Shown here in pieces: positions 25,203 to 33,902 of a DNA stretch of 48,362 nt. The notes under the pieces were generated by a model, which made no database searches, was not told where the DNA came from, and was given only the letters and a program-made list of their open reading frames with translations. The position numbers and the translations under genes were made by a program. The DNA lies in the NCBI GenBank assembly GCA_022844405.1, contig JALHLV010000028.1, positions 1 to 48,362 on the forward strand. The letters run 5' to 3'. Numbering within the stretch: position 1 is the stretch's first letter; each line of letters opens with the position of its first letter. Source of the DNA: Sphingomonadales bacterium. GTDB taxonomy: Bacteria > Pseudomonadota > Alphaproteobacteria > SMXS01.

Positions 25203-25235
25203 GGTAGGGTTCAGCAGTTCGAATCCGCTCAAATA
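25203..25235 (+). repeat. tRNA-T-arm-like direct repeat, copy B
   Basis: Starts GGTAGGGTTCAGCAGTTCGA and continues with a GCTCAA-TA element shared with 12138-12170. The T-stem is imperfect here (AGCAG/CCGCT). It lies in the convergent gap between trxC and the efflux gene. No whole tRNA is present. Confidence 0.38.
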
Positions 25236-25258
25236 ACCCAACGCAGAGGGGTCCAATC

Positions 25259-26914
25259 CTATCGGCTGCGATCAATGAGGCTGTGAGAGCCGGAGGGCAA
25301 ACGTGACCGTGCTTTTGTTCTCCGAGCAAGGCCAACTCGGAAGACGACCGCAAGCGGAACAGCGACGACAAACAGAAGCGCGATCGCGATGAATGCGGAA
25401 TTGAACGCAATCGCTGAGGCCTGTCCGGCGACCGCACGGTTGAGCAAGCCCGTTGCAGCTTTCGTCGCGGCGCCGGTATCCATCCCGCGGTCGACGAGCA
25501 AGGCTGTCATGGACGAAAGCCTTTCGGCCAAGGCGGGGTTTCCTGACGTTATGCCCCCGCCGATCACCGCAAGGTTGCCCGCGACCTGGTGATCGACAAG
25601 CGTCTGAAGGCCTGCCACTCCCATGAGGCCGCCCACCTGCCTGCCAATACCGAAGAGGGCGATTCCAGCCGCTAGGCTCGCAGGAGGCAGCTGGCTGAAT
25701 GCGACCAGGGTGATCGAAAGGAAGAGAAAGCCCAGGCCGAGACCACGCAGAAGGATCGCCGGCATCATGTCTGGTGCGCCACTTTCGGCGGACGAGTTGG
25801 ACAGCATCCACATCGCCGCCATGATCGTGAGAATGCCAACCGGAATGGTTGCGAATGGCGGCACACGCTGCTTCTGAATCAGGAAAGCAGCGAGCAGGAG
25901 TGCACTCGCAAACACGGCGCCACTGGGCAGCAGCAAAAGGCCGGCATCCGTCGGCGTAAAAGCGAGGACCGACACAGCGAAGGCGGGAATCAGAAAGGCG
26001 CTGCCAGACAGGGCGGCGCCGGCTACGAAGCTGACGGCAAAGGCAAAGGTGAAGTTGTCGACCCTGAACACAGTCAGATCCAACAGACCGTTCGGGCCGG
26101 CAGTTCGCTGATACAGGACGAAGAGTCCGAAAGCCGCACCGGCAAGCAGCCCCGGCCAAACAATCTGACCGGCAGCGAGCCAGTCCCACCGACTGCCCTG
26201 GCTAAGCACGAAGGTGGCCGCGAGTAGCGCGACCGACAGCAGAGCGAGGCTTATCCCGTCAAACGAGCGGCCCGCACCCGCACTCTCTCGTGCTGCCACC
26301 GGCGCGGACGTCTTCTCCCCCAAAATCATCAGACCCGCCGCGACGAGTGCGAGGGGGAGGACGCCGAAGAAAATCCAGGTCCAGGAACCCGCATCCAGCA
26401 TCCAGCCTTCTAACGGTGGCGCAAGCGTGGCGGGCGCAACCACCGATCCAAGAGCGAAGACAGCTTGTAGGGTGGGCTGGCCGGATTTCGGATAGTCCCG
26501 GAAGAGGATGGTCTGCCCACTGACGAGCAAAACGGCGCCAGCGACGCCCTGAATTGCGCGCAAGACAATCAGAACATCAAGACGGGTTGAGAACGCAGCC
26601 GCGCCGCACGCGGCGCCCATCACGAGCGTGGCGACGAGCAGACACGCGCGTGGCGGCGCGCGGCTCAGCATCCACGGAGATAAAGCGAATCCGATGAGCT
26701 TCAGCGCGGTGTAACCGACATCCAGCCATGCGAATTCGTCAGGCGTTGCATGCGTATCGCCGATGATATCGCTTCGCCCGAGCGAAAGCGCGGTGCTTGC
26801 GATCGCTTCAGTCACGGCCGCGAGAGTGATGCCCGCGACCGCTACCCAGCCGAAGGACGCTTGCGCGCCGCCAATGCTCTGGTTGGTGGTCGACGGACAG
26901 GCAGCGCCAGTCAT
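25259..26914 (-). CDS. MFS drug efflux transporter, DHA2 (EmrB) family
   Basis: 551 residues, hydrophobic, with about 14 predicted membrane segments, the DHA2 pattern. Features include 'WLDVGYTALKLIGFALSPWM' in TM2, 'IVLRAIQGVAGAVLLVSGQT' (motif C-like region after TM4), and 'LRGLGLGFLFLSITLVAFSQ'. The usual acidic/Arg motif A is degenerate. Its ATG overlaps the stop of the HlyD-like gene (4 bp), so the two form an EmrAB-type pump spanning both membranes together with an outer-membrane channel, not encoded here. Regulated probably by the divergent TetR gene. Confidence 0.88.
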   Translation of the reverse strand: MTGAACPSTTNQSIGGAQASFGWVAVAGITLAAVTEAIASTALSLGRSDIIGDTHATPDEFAWLDVGYTALKLIGFALSPWMLSRAPPRACLLVATLVMGAACGAAAFSTRLDVLIVLRAIQGVAGAVLLVSGQTILFRDYPKSGQPTLQAVFALGSVVAPATLAPPLEGWMLDAGSWTWIFFGVLPLALVAAGLMILGEKTSAPVAARESAGAGRSFDGISLALLSVALLAATFVLSQGSRWDWLAAGQIVWPGLLAGAAFGLFVLYQRTAGPNGLLDLTVFRVDNFTFAFAVSFVAGAALSGSAFLIPAFAVSVLAFTPTDAGLLLLPSGAVFASALLLAAFLIQKQRVPPFATIPVGILTIMAAMWMLSNSSAESGAPDMMPAILLRGLGLGFLFLSITLVAFSQLPPASLAAGIALFGIGRQVGGLMGVAGLQTLVDHQVAGNLAVIGGGITSGNPALAERLSSMTALLVDRGMDTGAATKAATGLLNRAVAGQASAIAFNSAFIAIALLFVVAVPLAVVFRVGLARRTKARSRLPSGSHSLIDRSR

Positions 26915-27942
26915 GACCCGCTACCGGGCTCGATCGTGACGCGGGCCGACAGACCTGGGAGCAGCCGATCAAGGTCCGGGTGGCTTTTGAGGCGGATCTT
27001 CACCGGCACGCGCTGCACGACCCGCACGAAATTGCCTGTAGCGTTATCAGCGGGCAGCAGGCTGAAGGATGATCCGCTTCCGGGCGCGAAACTGTCCACG
27101 ACACCTTCAAACGCCGCGCTAGGGTAGCCGTCGACTATAATGCTTGCCCGTTGCCCGATCCGAATGCTCTCCAGCTCGGTCTCCTTGAAGTTCGCAACGA
27201 TCCAGAGATCGGTCACCGGCACTATATCGAGCAAGGACGAGCCGGGCGCCACAAGCCTACCGATACGCACCTGACGATTGCCCACGACGCCGGCGATCGG
27301 CGCATGAACGACCGTGTTTTCGAGGTCGATCTTCGCAAGATCTCTGGCTGCCTCGGCCTGCGCAATCGCCGCTATCGCGGCCTCGCGCTGCGAAATCAGC
27401 ACATCGACCCGCTGCCGCTGTGCATCAAGGGTCGCGGAGGCGGCGCTTGCGCCTGCGTCCGCTCGGCTTCTCGCGGCGTCGCTCTCTTCAACCTGAGATT
27501 GGCTTACAGCGTTCGCCTGAATGAGCTTCTGACGTCGGTCGCTTGCCTTCTTGGCAAGGTCGAGGTCAGCCAACGACGCCTCGCGTTGAGCGCCAGCCTG
27601 GCGCACGAGGCTATGCTGAAGCAGGATTTCCTCGCCTGCACTGGATAGACGAGCCCGAGCCGCCGCGACGTTTGCTTCGGCCTGGGCCAGCTTCGCGCGG
27701 TAGTCGCGGTCATCGATGCGGAACAACACATCGCCAGCCTGCACAGCCTGATTATCCGCAACTTCGACCGCGATGACGTAGCCAGCGACCTTCGGCGCCA
27801 ATGAGGTTATGTCGCCACGCACATAGGCGTTATCCGTGGAAGGACCGCCCCTCCAGATCCCGATCCACGCGCCGCCGGCGACTGTTACGGCAGCCACCAA
27901 AAGCGCGATTCCGACAATCCTCTTCCTGCCGATGCTTGCCAT
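26911..27942 (-). CDS. HlyD/EmrA-family membrane fusion protein
   Basis: 343 residues. A single N-terminal membrane anchor ('IVGIALLVAAVTVAGGAWIG') is followed by a barrel strand 'DNAYVRGDITSLAPKVAGYV', two lipoyl half-motifs ('DNQAVQAGDVLFRIDDRDY' and 'VHAPIAGVVGNRQVRIG'), and a long coiled-coil helical hairpin between them. This is the EmrA adaptor that links an inner-membrane MFS pump to an outer-membrane channel. ATG 27942 has GGGTGA upstream; a GTG three codons earlier is possible. First gene of the unit; two TetR-type operators lie immediately upstream. Confidence 0.9.
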   Translation of the reverse strand: MASIGRKRIVGIALLVAAVTVAGGAWIGIWRGGPSTDNAYVRGDITSLAPKVAGYVIAVEVADNQAVQAGDVLFRIDDRDYRAKLAQAEANVAAARARLSSAGEEILLQHSLVRQAGAQREASLADLDLAKKASDRRQKLIQANAVSQSQVEESDAARSRADAGASAASATLDAQRQRVDVLISQREAAIAAIAQAEAARDLAKIDLENTVVHAPIAGVVGNRQVRIGRLVAPGSSLLDIVPVTDLWIVANFKETELESIRIGQRASIIVDGYPSAAFEGVVDSFAPGSGSSFSLLPADNATGNFVRVVQRVPVKIRLKSHPDLDRLLPGLSARVTIEPGSGS

Positions 27943-27954
27943 TGTCGTCACCCG

Positions 27955-27970
27955 GTAATGGTCGTTACCA
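27955..27970. promoter_or_regulatory. Operator candidate GGTAA-N6-TTACC (copy 1)
   Basis: Inverted repeat GGTAA/TTACC with a 6-bp spacer between the divergent emrA-like and TetR genes. It repeats at 27983-28000 with the same arm sequence and spacer; the centres are 29 bp apart. Repression of both directions by the adjacent TetR protein is likely. Confidence 0.65.
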
Positions 27971-27982
27971 CTGGACAGATAT

Positions 27983-28000
27983 GGTAATAGGCGTTACCAG
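27983..28000. promoter_or_regulatory. Operator candidate TGGTAA-N6-TTACCA (copy 2)
   Basis: Perfect 6-bp arms around TAGGCG; the better of the two sites. It lies 34 bp upstream of the TetR start. Confidence 0.68.
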
Positions 28001-28033
28001 TCAAGGTGCCGAGTGGATTTTCGAGATTGCGAC

Positions 28034-28651
28034 ATGGTGGATGCGAAACCGTCACGGGGAGTCCAACGGCGCGAGGCGCTTCTGCAGGCCGCGACAGATG
28101 TGTTCCTGGAGCAGGGCTACGCCGCCACCAGCATAGATGCGATCATCGAGCGGGCAGGCGGCTCGAAGCGCAATATCTACAGCGAGTTCGGCAACAAGGA
28201 GAATCTGTTCACGGCGATCGTCGCCGCGAACGCCGCGAAGGCTGTCGCGGCGTTGGCGATCGAGGAAATTGATGCGCGCGATCTTCGCAGCACACTCACC
28301 GTCTTCGGGCATCGCCTGATGGACATCTACATGTCGCCATCCCTGCTGGGCGTCTATCGCGTGATCATATCGGAGAGTCAGCGCTTTCCGGCGCTTGTGA
28401 AGAAATTCTACAATCAGGGGCCGGGCCGCGCGAGCGCGCGACTTGCCGAGGTGCTTGAGCAGGCGCGCGCGCGCGGTGACATCGAGACAGCTGATTGCGT
28501 CAAGGCCGCGGATCACTTTGTCTCCATGATCCGCGGCAATTTGCATCTTCAGGTGTTGGTAGGCTTGCGCTCGCCTCCGCGCGCCAAGGAAGTGGCCGAA
28601 ATGGTTGAATCCGTCGTGGAGCTTTTTCTCCGGGGGGTGACCGCTCGCTGA
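28034..28651 (+). CDS. TetR-family regulator of the efflux pair
   Basis: 205 residues. HTH region: 'RREALLQAATDVFLEQGYAA', 'IIERAGGSKRNIYSEFGNKE' and 'NLFTAIV'. The C-terminal domain ('VYRVIISESQRFPALVKKFY') matches the AcrR/TetR_C group that senses drugs or aromatic compounds. Start ATG 28034 gives the shortest leader; GTG 28013 is open in the same frame. It is divergent from the EmrAB-like genes across two identical-type operators, so it is almost certainly their repressor and its own. Confidence 0.88.
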   Translation: MVDAKPSRGVQRREALLQAATDVFLEQGYAATSIDAIIERAGGSKRNIYSEFGNKENLFTAIVAANAAKAVAALAIEEIDARDLRSTLTVFGHRLMDIYMSPSLLGVYRVIISESQRFPALVKKFYNQGPGRASARLAEVLEQARARGDIETADCVKAADHFVSMIRGNLHLQVLVGLRSPPRAKEVAEMVESVVELFLRGVTAR

Positions 28652-28686
28652 GCGCACAGGCGCTCCATCCGAGCGCAAGGACCGGG

Positions 28687-29436
28687 TCATAGCAGCGCCA
28701 TCCCGCCATCAACCATCAGGTTCACGCCGGTGACAAAGCTGCTGGCATCAGACGCGAGAAACAGCGCCGCGCGTGCAATTTCTTCGGGTTGCGCCATTCT
28801 TCCCAATGGGATGGCTGCGGCGACGGCAGATTTGAACTCATCCATGCGCTCGGGTGGCACGCCCTGATTGTGAATGATCGCAGTCTCTGTCGGTCCCGGG
28901 CTCAGCACATTCACGCGAATCCCGCGAGCCTTGAACTCCAGCGCCCAGTTGCGAACAAATGCGCCTACGGCTGCCTTCGTGCCAGCGTAGACGGCATGCC
29001 CGTCGAGGGGCTTGCTGCCCGCGATCGAGCCAACGATGACGATAGCACCGCCATTGCGGATGACGGGGCCGAGCTTCTGAACACCGAAAAAGACACCTCG
29101 CGCATTAGTGTTGAAGAGGGCGTCGTACGTCTCGGGCGCGACCTCTCGCGATTGAGCGATGCTGTTTATGCCGGCATTGGCGACATAGATATCCAGGCCG
29201 CCAAAGCGCGACTGCATCTCACGCGCCAAGGTCTCGTGATGGGAGACGTCGGCGACGTCACCCGCTATCCCGAGTGCGCCATCTCCCAGCGTTTCAGCGG
29301 CCGATCGGATTTCACTTTCCCTGCGGCCGGTGATGACGACCTTGGCGCCTGCGCTGTGGAGGAGCGTGGCAATCGAGAGGCCGATACCGCCGCTGGCGCC
29401 GGTCACAAGCGCGATTTTTCCGTCCAGATCCGACAT
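28687..29436 (-). CDS. SDR-family oxidoreductase
   Basis: 249 residues, classical SDR: 'LVTGASGGIGLSIATLL', 'VITGRRESE', 'GDVADVS', 'VANAGIN', Ser of 'IVGSIAG', 'YAGTKAAVGAFVRNWALEF' (Tyr/Lys), 'SPGPTETAI' and C-terminal 'FVTGVNLMVDGG'. The Arg after TGR favours NADPH. The substrate cannot be read from sequence. It is convergent with the TetR gene and divergent from the histidine kinase operon. Confidence 0.88.
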   Translation of the reverse strand: MSDLDGKIALVTGASGGIGLSIATLLHSAGAKVVITGRRESEIRSAAETLGDGALGIAGDVADVSHHETLAREMQSRFGGLDIYVANAGINSIAQSREVAPETYDALFNTNARGVFFGVQKLGPVIRNGGAIVIVGSIAGSKPLDGHAVYAGTKAAVGAFVRNWALEFKARGIRVNVLSPGPTETAIIHNQGVPPERMDEFKSAVAAAIPLGRMAQPEEIARAALFLASDASSFVTGVNLMVDGGMALL

Positions 29437-29683
29437 CGAGAAATTCCGGTCCGAATATGTGCTCAGCTACGCACGTGACTTGGGAGGCTGACCGGCAGGC
29501 CGCCATCACAGACTTCCATTAGTTGGCCTGCTCGCATGCCGCCGGAAGAGGTCATGGAATTCCATTAGAAGCTCGCTGCCGCTGCTCTGATACGGTGCGG
29601 AGCCAAACTGGCATTAGACTCGAGCCGGAGCGCTGATATCGTTGGATATACTTAGCAGCATGCTGACCAACGCGGAGAGGCCA

Positions 29684-32600
29684 ATGACCATGACGATGAA
29701 CTCGCATGGCGACCAGGACGCTGCGGACGTGCGAGCTGCGCAGCTCATTGAAGGCGTCGTTGGGAATGCATGGGCAACTGACGCTTCGGGAAAATTCACT
29801 TACGTCAGCCACGCCATGCTCGCGCTCCTCGGAGCAACGCTGCGGGATCTCAACTCCTCCCCAGAAGATGACGGCCTTGGCTGGAGACGCATGATCCATC
29901 CAGATGATTGTCAGGCGGTGGTCGCCGCATGGCGTCACAGCGTGCGGACAGGCGACCGTTTCAATGTCGCATGTCGCATGATCGGTGCAGCCAATACTTG
30001 TGTGCGAGCTCGATGCTCAGGCCAGCCGTTGCGAGACAACGATGGCCGCATCTTCGGGTGGTATGGCGCATTCATCGATGGTGAGGGCCCGTCAGCATGG
30101 TCTGATCGAGGTGAGGCGGGCGCAGAACACGAGAGGCTGCCCCATGACGAGGTGACCGCGTCCGACGTTCAAAGGAAAACCGAGGAGACGCTGCGTGAGT
30201 CCGAGCGTGCTTTGCGCGAACTCGTCGAAACTCTACCCGCACGAATCTGGTGCACGACGCCGGGCGGCGAGCCTTTCTATTTCAGTCGACAACTACGCGA
30301 GTATTACGGCTTCAACATGGACGCGAAGGACGACGCGGACATTTCGCGGCTGGGCGCTATCCTGAGCGCGACGATCCATCCGGACGATCTGGAAAAAGTG
30401 GGAAAGCTCTTTGCGCAAAGCCTGGCGACGGGAGAACCTTACGCGGTTCGCCACCGTCAGCGGCGTCATGACGGAGTGTATCGCTGGGTTCAAACCCACG
30501 CGACTGCCATGCGCGACGTCAACGGCCAGATCGAGCGCTGGAACGGTGTCAACTACGACATCGACGACCTGGTGAGTGCGCAAGAGTCATTGCGCGCCGG
30601 CGAACTTCGACTTCAACAGCTGATCGATACTGTGCCTGCTCCGATATGGGGAACGAACGCGGAAGGCGAGCCATCGTATATAAACAAGCCGCTGCAAGAA
30701 TACTCCGGCATTTCGCTCGATGCGCTTAATGTTCCGGACAGGACCAGGTTGGCGTCGGCCATCGGCGGCGCGGTCCATCCCGATGATGCCGATGTCGTAC
30801 GCGAGGCTTTACGTCACTCGTTCACCTCGGGCGAGCGCTTCGCCCTGAAGTACCGTCATCGGCGCGCCGACGGCTCGTATCGCTGGGTTGATGGGCAAGC
30901 GGAGCCGCTGCGGGATACGGATGGCCGGATCCTGCAATGGTATGGTGTGTGTCTCGATATCGACGATGAAGTGCGCTCGCAGGAAACCCTTCGCGCGCGT
31001 GAGCGGGAACTCTCCCAGCTCATTGATATGGTCCCAAGCCATATCTGGCGCCTGAGCCCGGACGGAGAGCCGATCTTCTTCAACAAGCGGATGGTCGACT
31101 ACCTCAGGATGGACGTGGCTGACATTGCGACGCCGGGCAGGAGCCGCTTGCAAGCTCTTGTGAGCGCTGTTCATCCCGAAGACGCCTCGGGCTTCGAGAA
31201 AGCGCTACGTCGCAGTCTCGCCACCGGTGAAAGCTTCGCCATGCAGTATCGACTGCGTCGCTCTGATGGCGTTTACCGCTGGATGTCAGGCCGAGCCGAA
31301 CCCATGCGGGATGACAGCGAACGCATCGTGCAATGGTTTGGCCTCTGCCACGACATAGACGATCAGATGCGGCTCTACAGCGACATCGCTGAACGAGAAG
31401 CCAGGATCCGGCGACTGGTCGATTCAGACATCATCGGCATCGTCATCTGGGACCTGGACGGCACACTCATTGATGCCAACGACGCTTTTCTGCGCATGGT
31501 CCAGTACGACCGGGAGGATGTGAAGGCTGGAATTCGCTGGTTGGACATGACGCCTCCGGAGTGGCAGGAAGTCCACGCTCGCGAGGAGGCCGAAGAGCTC
31601 GCGGCGACGGGGAAAATGCAGCCTCGTGAGAAGGAATACTTCAGGAAGGACGGAAGCCGAGTTCCGATTCTGATCGGTGCGGCATGCTTCGATGGCCAGT
31701 CTCAGCAAGGCGTCGCCTATATTCTGGATCTGACCGAGCGCAAACGAGCCGAGGAAGCGTTGCGCGAGAGCGAGCGGTCCTTGCGGGAGCTCGTCGAGAC
31801 GCTGCCGGCCATGATCGATTGTGCAACGCCAGATGGCGAGCCGGTTTTCAGAAGCCGGGGTCTCCGCGAATTCCTAGGCTACAATCTCGAAGACCTGGAT
31901 GACGCCGAATCCCGCCTAGCTTCCACGCTCGATGCGGGCGTTCATCCCGATGACCTTGCGGGAGTAAAGAAGGCGTATGCCCATTCGCTCTCGACCGGAC
32001 AGCCTTACGCCCGGCGCCATCGCCTCCGCCGGTTCGACGGCGAGTACCGGTGGGTTGAAACGCGCGCGGCGCCCATGCGCAACGTCGAGGGTGTTATTGT
32101 TCAATGGAATGTCGTCTGTCTCGATATCGACGGAGAGGTGCGAACCCAGGAGGAGCTCCGCCTTTCGCAGGAAAAACTGGCGCGCGCGGGGCAGGCGGCC
32201 AGCCTCGCTGAGCTTTCGGCGTCCATTGCGCACGAGGTAAACCAGCCGCTGGCAGCAGTTGTGGCCAACTCGCACGCCTGCCAGCGATGGCTGACAGCCG
32301 AGCCCCCCAACCTTGACCGTGCCAGGATCACGGTCGAGCGAATTATCCGCGACGCGAATTCGGCGGCGGATGTGGTCAGTCACATAAGAGCCCTGTTCAA
32401 ACAGACGCTTTACCCGCGAACAGCATCGTCCCTGGGCGAACTGATCGCAGAGGTACGAGGTCTGATGGCCGACGAGCTTCGGAAGAACGGCGTAACCGTT
32501 GTGGTTGAGCTTGATGCTGAAATGCCGCCAGTCGCGTTCGATCGCGTCCAGTTGCAGCAAGTTCTGGTCAATCTCATGCGCAACGCGGTGGAGGCAATGT

Positions 32601-32875
32601 CGTCGGTCAGGGGGGCGCGCACGATGATCGTTCGCGCGCAAACAAGCGGGGAGGCGATCGAGGTGAGGGTCAGCGACAGCGGCGTTGGCATTCCCATGCC
32701 GGACAAGATCTTTGAGCCCTTCTTCACAACGAAGGAGAACGGGATGGGTATGGGTCTCGCCGTCAGCCGATCAATCGTCGAGTCGCACGGTGGTCGGCTG
32801 TGGGCAGAGAACAACGACGAGAAAGGTTCGACCTTCGTCTTCACCTTGCCGGTCAAAGCGAAGGACCCGGAATGA
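29684..32875 (+). CDS. Cytosolic multi-PAS hybrid-less sensor histidine kinase
   Basis: 1063 residues without membrane segments. Six PAS-type modules can be counted, about residues 20-120, 170-295, 300-425, 435-560, 570-680 and 690-815; modules 2, 3, 4 and 6 are close internal repeats, each opening with 'E..L..LI(D/E)T(V/L)P' and a 'GEP' turn, and sharing 'HPDD' and 'Y(R)W' motifs. The phosphoacceptor is His850 in 'SASIAHEVNQPLAAVVAN'. The ATPase domain has 'LVNLMRNAVEAM' (N box), 'DSGVGIP', 'FEPFFTTKENGMGMGLAVSR'. This DHp type (HEVNQPLAA) pairs with FixJ-like regulators. The ATG at 29684 has GGAGAGG upstream; a TTG at 29642 opens the frame. Signal unknown; no haem-ligand call is justified. 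Confidence 0.9.
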   Translation: MTMTMNSHGDQDAADVRAAQLIEGVVGNAWATDASGKFTYVSHAMLALLGATLRDLNSSPEDDGLGWRRMIHPDDCQAVVAAWRHSVRTGDRFNVACRMIGAANTCVRARCSGQPLRDNDGRIFGWYGAFIDGEGPSAWSDRGEAGAEHERLPHDEVTASDVQRKTEETLRESERALRELVETLPARIWCTTPGGEPFYFSRQLREYYGFNMDAKDDADISRLGAILSATIHPDDLEKVGKLFAQSLATGEPYAVRHRQRRHDGVYRWVQTHATAMRDVNGQIERWNGVNYDIDDLVSAQESLRAGELRLQQLIDTVPAPIWGTNAEGEPSYINKPLQEYSGISLDALNVPDRTRLASAIGGAVHPDDADVVREALRHSFTSGERFALKYRHRRADGSYRWVDGQAEPLRDTDGRILQWYGVCLDIDDEVRSQETLRARERELSQLIDMVPSHIWRLSPDGEPIFFNKRMVDYLRMDVADIATPGRSRLQALVSAVHPEDASGFEKALRRSLATGESFAMQYRLRRSDGVYRWMSGRAEPMRDDSERIVQWFGLCHDIDDQMRLYSDIAEREARIRRLVDSDIIGIVIWDLDGTLIDANDAFLRMVQYDREDVKAGIRWLDMTPPEWQEVHAREEAEELAATGKMQPREKEYFRKDGSRVPILIGAACFDGQSQQGVAYILDLTERKRAEEALRESERSLRELVETLPAMIDCATPDGEPVFRSRGLREFLGYNLEDLDDAESRLASTLDAGVHPDDLAGVKKAYAHSLSTGQPYARRHRLRRFDGEYRWVETRAAPMRNVEGVIVQWNVVCLDIDGEVRTQEELRLSQEKLARAGQAASLAELSASIAHEVNQPLAAVVANSHACQRWLTAEPPNLDRARITVERIIRDANSAADVVSHIRALFKQTLYPRTASSLGELIAEVRGLMADELRKNGVTVVVELDAEMPPVAFDRVQLQQVLVNLMRNAVEAMSSVRGARTMIVRAQTSGEAIEVRVSDSGVGIPMPDKIFEPFFTTKENGMGMGLAVSRSIVESHGGRLWAENNDEKGSTFVFTLPVKAKDPE

Positions 32876-33513
32876 AGGCGACTGACTACATTGTGTACAT
32901 CGTCGATGATGACGAGCGAGTCCGCGAGGCCTTGATCGAACTCCTGGCCTCCCATGGAGCGCGAGCAAGCGCTTTTGGGTCTGCGGGCGCGTACGTGGCC
33001 GCGGATAAGCCTGATCTCCCCGCGTGCCTGATCCTCGACGTTGAGCTCCCGGACATCAATGGCCTGGATTTTCAGAAGCAGATCTCCAATGGCGATCATC
33101 CGCCTGTCGTCTTCATCACAGGGCATGGCGACATCCCGTCGTCGGTCCGTGCGATCAAGCACGGCGCAGTCGATTTTCTTACCAAGCCTTTCAGTGACAA
33201 GGACCTGATGGGCGCCGTCCATTCCGCCGTTGCGAAAGATACGCAGGCGCGCGCGGAACGGGCCGACCTCGCAGCGTTGAAGGAACGCTATCTTGATCTG
33301 ACGCCGCGGGAGCGAGACGTCCTGCCTTTGGTCGTGAGCGGGCTTTTGAACAAGCAGGCCGCTGCCGAGCTTGGCATCAGCGAGGTGACGCTCCAGATTC
33401 ATCGCCGCAATGTAATGCAGAAGATGGGCGTCGTGTCTCTCGCCGACCTCGTCCGGGTCGCAGAGAGGCTTCAGATTCCGGTAACGCACTCCCGCCGCCC
33501 AGGTGGTGCATGA
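32872..33513 (+). CDS. FixJ-type response regulator (receiver + LuxR HTH), RR1
   Basis: 213 residues. Receiver domain: acidic pocket 'VDDDERVREAL', phospho-Asp56 in 'LILDVELPDINGLD', Thr in 'FITGHGDIPSS', Lys in 'DFLTKPF'. From about residue 145 an output LuxR/GerE HTH: 'LTPRERDVLPLVVSGLLNKQ' and 'ELGISEVTLQIHRRNVMQKM'. Start overlaps the kinase stop (ATGA). Phosphorylation by the upstream kinase and activation of a sigma-70 promoter are the natural expectation. Confidence 0.92.
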   Translation: MKATDYIVYIVDDDERVREALIELLASHGARASAFGSAGAYVAADKPDLPACLILDVELPDINGLDFQKQISNGDHPPVVFITGHGDIPSSVRAIKHGAVDFLTKPFSDKDLMGAVHSAVAKDTQARAERADLAALKERYLDLTPRERDVLPLVVSGLLNKQAAAELGISEVTLQIHRRNVMQKMGVVSLADLVRVAERLQIPVTHSRRPGGA

Positions 33514-33902
33514 CCGATCACGTACGAGCCGTTATCGCCGTGGTAGATGACGATCCGCGCGTTCTCGAGTCGCTCGAAAATCTGTTCCAGTCCGGTGGTT
33601 ACGACGTGCAGACCTACTCGTCGGGAGCGTCGCTTCTGGAGAGCGACGTGACCATTATTGATTGTCTCATCACGGACGTCGGCATGCCGGGTATGGACGG
33701 CTTCGAACTGCGCGAGCGTGTTAGGGAAGAGCGGCCCGCACTGCCGGTCTTCATGATTTCCGGTCGGCACGATTTGACGAGCGGCAGACGGCTGGCCGGC
33801 CAAGGCGACATTGGATTTTTCAGCAAGCCTTTCGACGGCCGGGCGTTGCTGGCCGCCGTCGACAAGGCGTTGCGCGATGCAAAGGGAGGACGAACGAAAT
33901 GA
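33510..33902 (+). CDS. Single-domain response regulator, RR2
   Basis: 130 residues, receiver only. 'AVVDDDPRVLESLENLF' acidic pocket, phospho-Asp56 in 'CLITDVGMPGMDGFELRERV', Ser in 'FMISGRHD', Lys in 'GFFSKPFDG'. No output domain. It may be a phosphate sink or relay for the kinase, or a protein-interaction switch, as with FixJ-family partners in other alphaproteobacteria. Overlaps RR1 and RR3 by 4 bp each (ATGA), so all four genes are translated together. Confidence 0.9.
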   Translation: MTDHVRAVIAVVDDDPRVLESLENLFQSGGYDVQTYSSGASLLESDVTIIDCLITDVGMPGMDGFELRERVREERPALPVFMISGRHDLTSGRRLAGQGDIGFFSKPFDGRALLAAVDKALRDAKGGRTK

